Below are positions 1 to 12,510 of a DNA stretch of 64,000 nt, piece after piece; positions within the stretch are counted from its first letter, which is position 1; each line of letters begins with the position of its first letter. Position numbers and translations under genes: made by a program. Source of the stretch: Trichoplusia ni (taxonomy: Eukaryota; Arthropoda; Insecta; Lepidoptera; Noctuidae); the NCBI RefSeq assembly GCF_003590095.1, contig NC_039492.1, positions 2,108,001 to 2,172,000 on the forward strand, written 5' to 3'. Below the pieces are notes generated by a model. The model was not told where the DNA came from. It did not search any database and worked only from the letters and a program-made list of their open reading frames with translations.

Positions 1-1984
1 GCGCGAAGAAAAATAGAGACGTTTTTATCCAGCGTTTTTAGTTAGAAACAATAATAATTTCACTAAATATTTGTAGCTTAGTAAATAAAACGTGACAGCT
101 TTCTGCTGATGTAGTAAGTTTTGTGAAGCAAAAACCTTCATAAAACATTTCTTTCAACCCAAAACAAAATATAGAACCGCAGAAAATTAGAAATATTTTC
201 TAGAGTTTTGTAGAATCAATAAGAAATTTAATCCTACAATGGAATCCGATAGTCTCCGAACTCCAAACAACTTTTGTTTCCTTTTTTTCTTTCTCATTTC
301 GGATTCCCGGAGTCCGGAGAGCTTTTGAAGAATGCCGGGATCGATATTAGGGCCTCTTATTAGTTTTTTTACTGAGAACTTTTCAATTACGCGATAATTA
401 AGCGGAATATTTAATTTACCTACCTGTTTATAAATAGTAGAGTATTTCTTTTCATATTTCCCGATTCATTTCTTACTATTTTAAAATACATGTCACGCTC
501 AATTTTTTCAAGATTTTAATAATGTAATAAAAATAATGTCCTTACAAAGGCGAATCAAACTAATAAAAAACCACCACCTTCTTAAACCGACCTAGCTATT
601 CCTACCGTTTAAACAGTCCTGATAAAATACCTACTTACTACTACACAGTAATTTTCAATCCATAACAACATCGCCAAAGTGACTACACCATGTACAGCTG
701 GTATTACAAGAAGATGAATGTTCAGGCTCTACTTGGCAATTTAACTTGGCATGCGGCCATAGCAAGCCAAGGATCCTTTGATAATACCTCGAGGTGGTTA
801 AGTACAACTCTGTAACTCCCACGAGAGTAATCATGTCGTGGACTGAGGTATAAATCTGTTGAAAGGTGGAAAAAGTCTCGATGGAACTGTTTTTGTACAA
901 ATTTTACTTAGGTTCTTGGTAAAAAGACAACGTGAACCACCGATTCGTAACGATTTAAGTATCTAAGTGAGTACTGCTTTTTATGCTTAAATGTTCATGC
1001 TTAAGCGCTGGGGACTATTATCATTGTGTATTGGAGTTCCTTTAATATTAAGGTCCGTAGGCTATCGTAAATACAGAATAATTGAGAACCTACTTCTATT
1101 TAAAGTTGACAAATTAATACCATCAAGGAGTTGAAATTAAAAAAAAAACCTCAAAACGACGTAATAAGTTAAAAATGTGCAATGTCTTCCAACTTAAGTT
1201 GTCATTAAACACTGAGGGTAGAGTGTGTAGGTAGAGTCACTTATCATGACTTATAAATAGTTGTAGACAAACGTTTCTCAAACTGAAAAACAAAAGAAAT
1301 TACTGACTTAGAAGTCAGTGCTAGAGCGCTGCCAAGGAATATTTAAATTTCTCTCCTAATTTCAACCAGCCAGTTCAGGCAACAATATTAAACCGACAAT
1401 ATAATACGAGTGAAATTTGTCGCCAATAGTTAGCCAGTTTCCAACAATTAATTCGGATTGTATGGATGACAGGATAGATTTATTGCTCGACGATATTAAA
1501 AACTAATTTCGGAGCCGACTCTACTCGCGTGACGTTTGAAAATGATTAAGTGCCCTTATTCGGGGTAATTTTTATGGTGTTTTTTTGGCTAAACAAGCTC
1601 TATGTACCATGTAAGTTTACTGTGTCAAAAGGCGATTTGATATTAGACTGATGTGAATTATAGAAAAATATTTTACTTGTGATACTTTTTATTCATGTGG
1701 CTAGAAAATTAAATAACGTTTAGTGTTTCCTTGTTTTTTTGACATACGGTAGAAGCCTTTCAATTTCTTGGTAAGATATTTTTATGCATTTCAAATTAAA
1801 GGAGTAATATTTTTTGAAAAAGATTTAAGTATTTAAAAATTGCAGTGTATTTAACCGTCAAGAAAACAGATTTTACCAAAAATTAACAGCTTTGCCGACT
1901 ACACACAAATAAAATACGCTAACAAAATTACAAATTAACAGTACCTCGCACACTTCTTATACAATAAAGGGAAAACCTTCCTTA

Positions 1985-2030
1985 TTTCAGGCGCCTGAAA
2001 CTCGTAGAACGTGTTGCGACAAGATCTTGT
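1985..2030. repeat. Two perfect palindromes close together
   Basis: TTTCAGGCGCCTGAAA (1985-2000) is a perfect 16-bp palindrome. ACAAGATCTTGT (2019-2030) is a perfect 12-bp palindrome 18 bases further on. They could be binding sites for dimeric factors, but chance or decayed repeat sequence is also possible. Confidence 0.5.
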
Positions 2031-3585
2031 GTTACAAACTTCACAACTTGTTCTCAACTTTCTGATTACATTAAATAGGTGTACTTAGTTTTATTTTATG
2101 ATATTTTTCACTTGGAAACTTTGTTACATTAGAAATTTCGAGGTCTTTTTGTGTATTTTGGGTTACGTAATTTGAGTATTCTAGCATGAGTGAGTGGTTT
2201 TTCTTTAATTATCCAGATTTTTTTTGAAAAGAAGAGCAAAAAAGAAAATAAATTTAAAAATGCTCAGGCGTTGACTTAAAAATTTACTCTAAAATTATTA
2301 AAGATTTATTTTTAAATTAAGTAACTTAACTCTATATTAAAGTAAAAACCATAACAAACTAAAATGTTCCTTATTGACATAGGAAACTTATCTAAACTCC
2401 AACATGAGACCCAATTTTGACCCTATATGTAAATTCCTAGTCGATATGAGTATACATTCTACTAAAGTCTGGCATCTGGCTAATCTAGGCAAAGTGCCTT
2501 TAGGACCCTAAGTCACATTCAATCTTGATTGAAATTGACAAGATAAGTTTTGTAGAACATTCTGGAAAAACCCTACTCTATATAAATGAGTTTTGAACTA
2601 ATGTAAGAAGGTTTCACATGTGCTTATTAATATCGAATATACGAAGTTATTTTGTTACGGTTAAGTATCATGTTGTCTCTGTCTCTCATAGGTGTAGAGA
2701 AGAGACAGATAGATAATTCACTTTTTCTATTAGTTTATGTCTTAGTTGATAATCGAGGACGTTTAGACTAAGGCACCACATTATAACATCTCCTCTGCCT
2801 AGGCTAAACACAAAATCTGCCTCGGATTCCCGACGTCACTTTGATGTAAGGTAACGTGCCGAACCAAAAATAATTCTTGGACTTTCTTAGTTCTGTAGAG
2901 AATAATGTTTAAGCCTTCCTCTCACTATATTTCTATATTTTCCTGTCCACGCAAAAGTTGTATAGCTATTAGTGATAAAACTGCCTTACCCTCTCTCTCC
3001 ATTTAATTAATTTAACGAATGACATTCTGTGGTTTACAATAAAGAATATTCTATTCTAACAACCTGATGTAATACGACGCCTTCTCGAATTATTTTTCAA
3101 GTCTTTTACGATAAATACTATTCAACGTGTGAGGTTTGAAAACCAGTATAAGTCTACTGGAGTAGAAATCGTTAATATGGCATTCGATTCCAACGCTCTC
3201 TGGTTCAATATTAAAAATTCTGCACATTTGTAAGGTTGGGTATACACAGGTGGAGTAACTATTACCTGTTCAATCATGTTAACCGATCAAGTGTAGAAAA
3301 ACGCAGCAAATCGACCTTAAAGTTATTTAAATAAGGGATTTGTTCTCTCTTCTACTAATACGAGTAGAGTACGGGTTTTAATTGATTTTAATAGTAATGA
3401 AAAAATAATTTTCATACCAAATTTTTCATGTTAATTATTACGTGAGTTTACTATGTTCTTCTTTGGTAATAGTTAACCCTTCAAAATAAATTAATTCTGT
3501 ATTTTTTTCATTTCAGGTAAGATTTAAAGGAGTTTTAAGGAAGCATCAAGGAGAAAGCTTTGATGATTGACGAAAAATAAAAAGG

Positions 3586-3624
3586 TGACGTCATTATGAC
3601 GTCGTGATGTAAAAGTGTTACATC
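3586..3624. promoter_or_regulatory. CRE-like inverted pair and adjacent small hairpin
   Basis: A perfect CRE octamer TGACGTCA lies at 3586-3593. GACGTCA (3587-3593) is mirrored by TGACGTC (3597-3603) with a 3-base spacer. GATGTAA (3606-3612) and TTACATC (3618-3624) form a second small inverted repeat directly after it. CREB/ATF-type bZIP proteins bind TGACGTCA. That this copy is functional is inference only, since no gene start is visible nearby. Confidence 0.3.
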
Positions 3625-4024
3625 GTAGTGAGGCTTATAACACCAACCCTTTACCTGCGTCCTATATACTCCGACCACGGCCACTCTATCAAGAGCATAA
3701 CAAATGTCAAGAATAATGAAACAAGTAACAAATTTTAACACATCCTGCGATTTCCCCTAATCCTAAACTAGTCTGCCTACAGCCTAACGTAGGTAATCTG
3801 GATGTGTGTAACCATCCCCTAGGGTCGGCAGCAGATCTGTCGCGTCCTACCAGTAACGTACCTAGTTATATCAACAGTTAGTATATCGCCCAAGGGAGAA
3901 CCAGGGTAAATAAACTAGATGTTTTCAAGTTGTTTTAAAAGGTTTTTGAATTAACTTTTGTTATGTAGGTGTGAAGGGAGTTGATCGTTATTGAGGTTAA
4001 AAATGTAAAAGGTAATTTTTAGGT

Positions 4025-4225
4025 ATCCTTGCGGTACGCATTACATAACTGCTAGTTAAAATTAATAGATTTAAAAATCTAAAATCCATAATCGCTCCAG
4101 TCGATTTTGTAGTTGTTAATAGCAAAGTCATCGAGTTTGAAGCAATCCTGAAAATCTCACCATATCGGAAGGGCCTATAAATTGAGTTGCAAAAATCCAA
4201 CTGGAACGCATATTAACAAACAAGA
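4025..4225 (+). repeat. Diverged copy of the GGTTCCGTA-type interspersed repeat
   Basis: This matches the 31888-32258 copy and the reverse complement of 21150-21356. Shared blocks in order are an AATAGATTTAAAAATCTAAAA-like block, a block around GTTGTTAATAG, CATCGAGTTT, and ATATCGGAAG, followed by TTGCAAAAATCCAACTGG. The copy is 5' truncated and old. Small open frames crossing it are accidental. The family class is unknown to me. Confidence 0.7.
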
Positions 4226-4464
4226 AAAGTGAGTATATTAAAACGTGGGAAAATATTACAGGACAGTTTTCACGTTTACGAAAATACGAGGCATACAGGT
4301 ATGGCAAGACCATTATGCTTGAAAGTAAAAATCGACACCATATGTCTATTTCTAACCCACATTTCTTTCCAAAAATAACGTTTGGAACTCCATTATAATC
4401 CTAACAAAATCTATACATCACTTCCTCTACCAAGATTTCTTAAATCATTTCAATTGCTATCTTT

Positions 4465-4513
4465 GAAGCGAGACGGCAATATACCGCGTTTATTGACATC
4501 TCTCTCGCACATG
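4465..4513 (+). repeat. 50-bp GGCGCT/AGCGCC palindromic motif, diverged copy
   Basis: It reads GAAGCGAGACGGC, about 20 variable bases, then ACATCTCTCTCGCAC. The flanks match the family consensus (GGAAGCGAGAC at the left, CATCTCGCTCACAC at the right). The inner AGCGCC half is lost. See the 17721-17770 copy for the cleanest layout. Confidence 0.6.
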
Positions 4514-4870
4514 AACAAGAGCCTCGATCCAAAACCTAGTAGCGAAAGTACAGAGTAAGTTCCAAGCATAATTCACACCGTAAAAATACCGTTAGTGACC
4601 GCAAACGGTGTAATTGCGACCGTCTATCAATTTTTATTACGTGGTTGCGTGAGGCGATATCATCGCGACCCGCACTTTGGGGGTAGACAGGACTCTGTAA
4701 ACATATAAAGGATGTTGTTAATGCCTTTAGTGTTCCGTCATTTAAGATTTTGAGTGAATAATGTGGATTCAGTAGGAAACTGTTGATGGAAGTTTTTTTT
4801 GTTGATTTTAGGAATACAGTTTATGGGTTGTTTTGAAGGTGAATTTAATTGGGTCTTTCGTTTTCAATAA

Positions 4871-5095
4871 TTCAGTATAGTGGCTTTTACTGCTCTACCA
4901 AAGGTTGTGGGTTCGATTCCCACCCAAAATAAGTGTTTGAGTGATGAGGGCAATCGTTTTTCTTTTGTCTCTGGGTGTACTTTATGTACATTATGTATTT
5001 AGAAATGTATAATTATGTTCATCAGCTGTCTAGTTCTCCGTATACAAACTCTGCTTAGTGTGAGATAAGGTGGCATAAGAAAGATGTGAAATATA
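4871..5095 (+). repeat. tRNA-derived SINE
   Basis: A tRNA-like head contains a good RNA polymerase III B box (GGGTTCGATTCCC, about 4908-4920) and a degenerate A box near TAGTGGC (4878-4884). The body follows with GTGTTTGAGTGATGAGGG, TCTGGGTGTAC and AGAAATGTATAATTATGTTC, a layout I know from lepidopteran tRNA-derived SINEs. Ends are approximate and I could not define a target-site duplication. Confidence 0.75.
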
Positions 5096-5230
5096 TTATT
5101 TTAGCTCATGGGCTGGAAGGCTAATATTAAGACTATTTTAAATGTTATCTTTTTATTCTAGTATTCCTAAGTATCTCCGACAACCCATGCATAAGTGAAG
5201 GAGATGTTATAGGGGTGCATGCTCGTATCT

Positions 5231-5268
5231 TCGTAGCAGCGGCGTAGCATCGTAGCACGTAGCAGCGT
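5231..5268. repeat. Degenerate CGTAGCA tandem tract
   Basis: CGTAGCA occurs four times in under 40 bases, separated by GCGG, T or nothing. It is a small imperfect minisatellite, bordered by near-complementary stretches (TATAGGGGTGC on the left, ATAACCCC on the right). Confidence 0.7.
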
Positions 5269-8200
5269 GGTTTATGATAACCCCTAAGGGAAAAGGGATG
5301 TTTTGAATGTATGAATGAATATCATTCCCAATGTTGTATTTATATATCTAAGTTTTTTTTTATATTAATAAATATCTTTAATAAAATTAGTGTTAAGGTC
5401 TGATTCTATCATAGTTTATTATTCTTTAAATAAATTAAAAATACATACTTTGTGGTATATTGTTTCAAACTTTTATTTTTATATACAAATTATTTTTTAA
5501 TGCAAACTACTCAATCTAATCTGTTATAGAAGTTTTCAATTTAATAGGAATTTTAAATCCCGATTTCAAATTAAAAACAACAAAGAGATTGACCTTCGAT
5601 CAGTACCCTATTATTTAGTCATTATTATTATAGTAGCCTTTTATGAGACTTGTAAGCATACTATTAGAGCTATAAATATCAATGAACCATGAAAGCATGT
5701 AATATGAATAAAATCAATTTCACAACACTTAAGGCTTACAAGAAAATGATTTAATCCAATCCATTATGTCAGAGTGATGCTTATGAAGCGATCACACAGA
5801 AACCTTCGGAACTTCGGTACTAATGTACGGAGAATGCCGCCCTTCGTCACGCGCCGCCCGCCCAGCGACGGTGTTGCCAACACGCGTAGGCCTGGAGTTT
5901 CGTGGGGAAATGTAACGGTGGAACGAATTTGCATTTGTTGGAATCATTTGAAGTATATTTTGATTGATTTGGAAAGAAGGTATATTTTTCAGTTGCTTAA
6001 ATGTTCGAACTAAATAAAGGACTAAATTTGAGTCCGCCTAAAGAATATATAAATATAGAAAAACCACATTAAGTCCTCAAAGATGCACTTCGATATTTTA
6101 CAAACAATTGTTATAATGAATAACTGGTGATTGTAATATACACCTTAAATTCGGGACTTTCTTTCAGTGGTGAAAATTTAAATATGTTATAATAGTCGAA
6201 TGGCAGATACAATATTATGCTTATGACCAAATTTTTTTATGATAGTCAGTTTTTCTATCTCATTTAACTTTGACTTAAATGTAACAATAAATATTTAGAT
6301 AACATATGCACACCCAAGAGTCATACGAAGAAAACCATATCAACAATTTATAACAACATACTAAGATACAATACCTCCCAAGCAATGAAAAGGTTCGACA
6401 ATGAAAATCCACGATGCATAAACAAAACATGTCCCAACTTAAAATATAAGCACTCACAATCAGAGCTACGAACGAAAACAAAAAAAAAAACATTTCCCGC
6501 TCTGCTAGGGCTTACTTAGCTTACTTAGTTGACAATAACAGCAAGCGTTGGCAACATTGCCGCCCGCCTCACAGTAGCCGCCTAGCCGCCGCCTTGGGCG
6601 CACGTCCGTACACCGCGAGTTAGTGATAACAACGTGTTAAAACGTGTTTGTGGGTTACTCTGAGTGTCTTCTCCAGATTATCAAAAACATCAAGGTATGG
6701 TCTTTTAATATTGCTTTTCATTCGACTCTACATTTCGTTACGGAATTCTGTATTAACATTTTTGAGGGAGACTTTTTTGTTTACATAGGTCGGTATTGTT
6801 TTTGTCCTTTCCACGACAGTGAATATTCTTAGAAATATAATTAAGAATGTCAAAAGAGAATAAAACGCTACGTCAATAGCTTAATTTAAGTTAGAAAAAC
6901 ACAATTCTTTGTCCTCACTTAGCGTAACTAAGCACTCGAAATAATTAACTTAATGGTGGCAGAAAGTTCATAAATTTAAGACCAAGTGTTATATATTGCA
7001 GGTAGTTTTAAGTTTTAAAGTTATGTCTCGAGTTGTTTTCCGATTCTTATCGGGTCAATGACCTGATATTTTATAGTCTGCCTGCTGCCGGCGTTGCAAT
7101 ATCACGCTCAGTAAGAGCTGTTTACTTGTAATTGCGTTTTCTTTATTTACTTGAACACTGCCTTAGAGAACTGGACAGTTTAATGACAATACAATAGAGA
7201 TTATATTGTATCTTAAGAGTAAGATACTTTTAAGGGACTCAATTATACATTTATTAAGTTATCTTTACTAATAGATGAAAATTACACAGTTTGATGTAAG
7301 AACATATAGGTAGACATTCAATTTCATTATTATAGACCACAAAAAGGCTAATAAATGATACTAAATTGAAAATGTAAGTTCTGTTACTCTAAATCCACAT
7401 CACTTAACGTTCACTTTATTTAACTAAATGTCTAGTACTCGTTGTATTATTGTTTTAGTTAAACAGTAATACTTTGAGCACTATCAATGTCTTTAAAAGT
7501 CTCTTTACAAGAAGAAAATCTCTTACCTTGTAAATAACATTCAATCACTGGGGATTGAATATACCATTCCCAATATTTGAAATCTAAGTTTATCCAATAT
7601 TTTTTTCAGTTTCTGTTTGTAATTACCTCAAAACAATAATGAACAATACAACTTCGAAAAAAAGGACATTAGTAACTGTATTAGTTTAAACCAGTATCCC
7701 CTTTCAAACAAGTCCGTCCATGGAACCTTCCAGAACCATTTTTCAAATACATTAATATTAAAACGCGTTCTAGAAAGACCACTTTTAATATGACAAGAAT
7801 AATATTACTTCCATTGTTGATATCTCTAGGGACTGAGCTTCATGAGCATGGTAATGTCTAAAAATAATGTTGAAACATAAGGTCTGCACGCAAATAAATA
7901 AAAAGCATAGTTGCTTTTACGAATAGGGTGTTATTATTTCATTTTATAGGGCATTAAACTATGTAGGTTTATGTTGGTTTACTGTATTATCAATATTTTG
8001 AACTGCTAGTTGGAAATGAAGGAAAAAACTTCTGTACTTTATTTTATCAATTTTTGCTTGTATGTGTTGGGAAAGTCTGAGAGTTAAACGGAAGATAACT
8101 TCGTCCAGAATAAATTGTAAGTTACCATGCTTTTTTTAAATCAATAAGGTTTAAAATAAGGTTAGTGTCTAGCTAAAATCAGAAAATTTACTATTTCTCT

Positions 8201-8633
8201 TCTTAAAAGACGAGATGGTTTTCCTCAAAAGTTCATAACACATACAAATATCAGCTATCAATGTATCATCTACTGGATGCATCTCGCAGGCCGCCTTTCA
8301 TGTATGGAAGTTTTAAGCATTGATCAACGCGCTACGCAAAAGTTTTTAAGAAAATACAAATACATATCACTTGATTACAGGTATATGTAAAAGCAATAAT
8401 ATACATACGTAAGGTGCGAAAATAACGATCTTCAGAACGAAGGAAAAGGAAAAAATACAAAGATATTTAGTTCTTACTGTTGATAACGTAAAATATTTTG
8501 ATGCCTTTACAAAACTGACTTTTTTTTTTATTGGGTATATGCTTTTGTTAGCACCCTGGATTACCTAAAATACGTAGTTCAGCCTATCAGCTAGTTCAGC
8601 ATATAAGATGCAATCTTATCATCCTTTCTTACA
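5269..8633. other. Non-coding stretch with two CpG-rich patches
   Basis: Mostly AT-rich with no recognised gene. Two GC/CpG-rich islands stand out, at about 5810-5935 and 6540-6640. A 79-codon frame (5774-6013) overlaps the first. It is explained by high GC there and resembles no protein I know. Confidence 0.5.
6540..6696 (+). promoter_or_regulatory. Possible promoter or first-exon candidate (CpG patch plus splice donor)
   Basis: A block rich in GCCGCC and CG steps (6540-6640) interrupts AT-rich DNA. About 55 bases later AAG|GTATGG (exon end 6694, GT at 6695-6696) fits a strong 5' splice donor. This is what a non-coding first exon would look like. No TATA box or initiator is convincing, so it is only a candidate. 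Confidence 0.2.
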
Positions 8634-8917
8634 TCTTCTTCTAATATATAAAATTCCCGTGTCACGATGTTAGTTACCGTACTCCTCCGAAACGGCTTAA
8701 CCGATTTTTACCAAATTTTATATGCGCATTCAGTAGATCTGAGAATCGACCAACATCTATTTTTCATACTCCAAAGTGTGAAGGGTTGCTCACACAAAAA
8801 AAATATTTCATTTTTTGGACGATATTTTTTGTTTTAATTTTTTTATAATGTGGCATTAAAAATACATACAACTAGAAATAATTTATAAGGCAAAACAACG
8901 TTTGCTGGGTCAGCTAG
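8634..8917 (+). mobile_element. Non-autonomous Helitron-like element (second subfamily)
   Basis: It begins TC after a host A, has AATATATAAAATTCCCGTG close to the 5' end, and ends GGGTCAGCTAG followed by T. A 5' TC, a 3' CTAG and an A^T insertion site are Helitron hallmarks. It is about 284 bp with no open reading frame. The body (AACGGCTTAACCGATTTTTA and onward) differs from the GCAACAGCTAG family elsewhere in the window. Confidence 0.7.
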
Positions 8918-9318
8918 TATTTATATTTTTCTTATAAAAAATATTCCATCAGTAATAAGTATTGGTAATAGCAAACATTGTATACTTCTCGTAAATGGAC
9001 CTTATTTACTCCATCTTTCTATTTATGAGCTTGTTTGAGTTAATCCTCCTTAAGAATAGGCCCAGAATAATTTACAACCCGTCTCAAACCTAGCCTGGAG
9101 GTTACGGGTTAGACAATAACCTCGAGTGGTCATTGACCTTGTAGGGTCAGCAACGAACTACGATAAACAAATGCATTCTTAAAAATTATCAACAACTGGT
9201 CAAGTGTCAGTTAGTCTTGCAACACTAGGGTTCCGTTTAAATTAAACAATGAAATAAACAATCAGCAGCAAAATGTGGTCATGCTACCGTGTTCTTCACC
9301 AAACATTGCATTATTTAT
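8918..9318. other. Unassigned spacer
   Basis: No gene seen. A moderately GC-rich piece (about 9070-9150) may be old repeat sequence that I cannot name. Confidence 0.4.
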
Positions 9319-9481
9319 CTACGCCACTGTGTCCCACTGCTGGGCAAAGGCCTCCCCCAAATCCTTTCCCGATGCTCAGTTTTGGGTCTCGTGGAACCAG
9401 CCCGCGCGGTAAGCGTTAAGATCGTCTCGCCACCGCTTCCTAGGCCTCCCACGGCGACGCCGTCCATCCGCTGGCTCCCAT
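9319..9481 (-). pseudogene. C-terminal remnant of a LINE ORF2 (non-LTR retrotransposon)
   Basis: Read on the minus strand from 9481, the frame gives GRRRGRPRKRWRDDL, then AGWFHETQN, an in-frame stop, and after it GEAFAQQWDTVA ending at a TAG (complement of 9319-9321). The GRP-RWRDDL and GEAFAQQWD blocks are, from my recall, typical of the extreme C-terminus of reverse-transcriptase polyproteins of LINE elements abundant in Lepidoptera. Only about 54 codons remain. The copy is truncated at its 5' side near 9481 and has an internal stop, so it is dead. No RT or endonuclease domain is present. The overlapping plus-strand frame at 9289-9483 is a shadow of this remnant. I cannot assign the LINE clade. 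Confidence 0.8.
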
Positions 9482-12317
9482 AGAACGGAACTAAAAAGGC
9501 TTTATAACCCTATCACAAGAAAAAACATTCAAAAAGTACATCAAATCACGTATATTCAGTATCCCACATTCATAATATTTAATGAAACCAAACAAATTCA
9601 CCGGCATATATCTTCTCACGTCAACGCCTGACGTCACACGGAGCCATGATTAATTAAAAGTTGATAAATTGTTACATCAATCTTGTTTATTAGATCGTAA
9701 ATGTCCACGTATCATCGCGTCGCACTTATAGAATGGTTGGGTGAAGATGAACTACTATAATAGGTGGAGTGTCAATTAAAATATAATTTGTTTTAACAAA
9801 AGAGAATATTTTTTTTTAGTGTTGGTTCATCGCCTAACCTTATACACCAGCCCCACAAATGTGGAGCAGTGTAACTGCTTGGCAGATGTCTCTTCTCATA
9901 CCGATAAGGTTTGAGAAGTAATAACCAAGCTAACTGCTGATTGGCGATTTTAGATTCAGAATTCAGGTTTTCTCACCTTGTTGTATTTCAAGTTTTGACA
10001 GTGGTGTCTAAGAATAATTAAAAACGGCCATATTACTTTTAAAAGTCAGTACTTGCATTAGGATCAAGTCAGCCATTACAAAGTGTAGTTTTTTTAAGTT
10101 TTAAATATACCTTTATTGATCTGGAAAAAAAAATAACTAGAAGTATTTTTAGCAATTCTTGTAAACAGACTTACAAGGTTTCACATTATTTATACTAAGG
10201 CAAGTTTTTCACGGCCATAGAGACCTTTCGGCACAAATACATATACCTAATTAAATATTTCTCGAAATCCGTTTTTTAAATATGACCTAAAATTAAACAC
10301 TAATAAAAAAGGGAGCAAATACATTTAAAACTCAAACAGAATGCCCATTGTTTATTCAAAATTATTTTCCTAAAAAAGCTTTTAATAATATCAAATGATA
10401 CTCAGTTTTGAACATAAAAAATAAATAAACGCGCCTTTATTGCTTCTATATTAAACCATAAATTTATCTGGCGTTTTTGTATTCATCAGTACTCGTATTT
10501 TGATCTGTCAAAGCAGAATGGTTGCCGTTTAAAAAGCGAGATAGCCTTATACTGTATATTGTTGCGTTTCGTTTACACAACGACACAGATTTAGCATCTT
10601 ACTTTAAGGGTGCAAAAAGCCTTATTTTCAGACATTTATTTGATATTCATGCCTCCAAAATCTCCTTTGTAAACTCCACAGTTTTGCCCACATTAAGATT
10701 GCATTTTCTCTCCAGCATTTGAATGTAGTATTACGAATGTAGTACTTATGATTGTTATGATTGGAAGAAAACCTTTCATAAAAAAGCTACAACCACACAA
10801 AAGTATTTTTTGGTCTATATTGGTCAGTCTAGCTAGATGTACTTTATAACATTCGTATTTTGAGATGCTTAGGAATCTTAAAAAAAAAACAAAAGATTGT
10901 TAAAAATAATGTCTAACTTTTGCTCGGTTGATGTACTTAACGATTATTTGTGTGATCACGGTTTAATTACTTAATTTGTTACAATAAGGTTGATGTAGAA
11001 TCTGGTGTCAGAGTATAAGACTCACGTAGACCCCTGACGTGGCCTGAAATTACTTTTAAAATTCTTAAATTAAAAAAAAACGTCGATGGTATTTTTATTA
11101 AATTAATGAAAATTATGATGCAGAAGATGAATTAAATTTTTGCTCTGTAATTGAATTCCTCGCTTCATCCGAAGCCCAAGGCATCGTTTGCGTAGCATAA
11201 GCGAAATCACGGACAACTTTGAATATTTTTTCATGAATTTCTTGGTTAGAATTGATAATTCATTCAACGAGCGCTTTGAGAAATTTAACTTATCTATAGG
11301 ACTAGGGTTGCCATAGACTGATCATAATATTAAACCAAAAATAATACTGTTTCTTTAAACAGCTCAACCTAGTCAACCTTTTAGTAATCCCGTAATCCTC
11401 CTGAATGTCAATCGAATTCTCATCGATAACCCATAACCACAGACAACGGGACTTTGACAATCAAATGTGGTTTTCGAAGTACCATCGTGGTACTAATTCA
11501 GTGGGATACGGCCACTACATGTGGTGGCCTGGTCGTGAGTAAGTGGCAAATAAATTGCCTCGACTATCCCGAATGGGCGTTTAATATCCGGCTGCAAAGA
11601 CCAGGTGTAGTGTTGTACCGCGTATGTATATACGCGGATATTATCCGCACTTTTATTTTTAGCGTTTCGATTTTTTGGATAGCTTTATTTTTGTGTTTCG
11701 GGATTCAGTTAAGCCGCAGATTTGAATAACTCTATTGCTTTTATATTTGTGTTTTCGAAGTTACGAAATCTAATCTATTAGAATGATTGACAGAATTCTA
11801 TTTCATTAGAACTCTTTGAAATTGATTTTCAACAACAGCTTAGTTCTTGTTGAAATAAAGTTGTTTACGTAAACAGATTTTGTTTTGGACTTCATTTATT
11901 CTTTTTAATTAAACGACTCATACTATTACGCCTACCATGTCTCGAAACATTTCGTACCTCATGTTGATACTTTTAAGTCCTTTTTTTTTCTTTTAATTAT
12001 GTCGGTAACGTAAGGACAACACTACTTCGATCACTTTCCATAAAAAGTAGAAAGTTAAAATGCCAAAGTATTATCGAACAGGTGGTTGCTATTCTTAAAA
12101 AATATGATTAGATGATAGGTCGAATAGCGGTTTATGTGTGTTCGCACTTTTTGTGCGCTTTCACGGTTGACTTAATTATTTGATGGGCACTATTAGCACT
12201 ATTAGAGTATTTTTGAAAAGAACTTCAATTTTAGGTCTAACATTACTTATAGAAATGTCGGCCTTATTGTTGAGTTTTACGTACAATTTTGTATGTACCT
12301 ATGTATGAACTGGCTTG
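9482..12317. other. AT-rich non-coding stretch
   Basis: No gene, tRNA-like box or Helitron end recognised. The 91-codon frame at 11454-11729 lies in a locally GC-richer patch (about 11460-11650). I see no domain in it, and its length is within chance. Confidence 0.5.
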
Positions 12318-12510
12318 TAAAGGTCTCGCCGCCAAAGCGACTGCGCGCGAAGTTTAGCGGGTTTGATCTCCGCGTAGAACAAGCATTTGTGTGATTCACG
12401 AATGCTTTTCTAATCATATATATGTCGAGTTTTATTTGAGTGATGTGACTTTAATGTTTGTGAACGCGCCCCACGCGACACAAGAATTAAATTAATTACT
12501 GCGGGAGTCA
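12318..12510 (+). repeat. tRNA-derived SINE (GCATTTGTGTGATCCACGAATGC family)
   Basis: The head includes a B-box-like GGGTTTGATCTCC (12359-12371). The body then has CGCGTAGAACAAGCATTTG, TGTGATTCACGAATGC and, near the 3' end, GCGACACAAG and TGCGGGAGTCAT. The same blocks occur in reverse at 22702-22913, which defines one family in two orientations. Ends are approximate. Confidence 0.75.

Larger units (their letters stand above)
1..4024. other. AT-rich non-coding stretch
   Basis: I see no gene or recognisable transposon here. Open frames are short and have unremarkable composition. The only local structures I can support are two perfect palindromes near 2.0 kb and paired CRE-like hairpins near 3.6 kb, both listed separately. 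Confidence 0.6.

Noticed and set aside
5774..6013. 79-codon frame across a GC-rich patch
   Set aside because: Proline/arginine richness follows from CCG and CGC repeats. No family resemblance. Kept only as a possible promoter patch.
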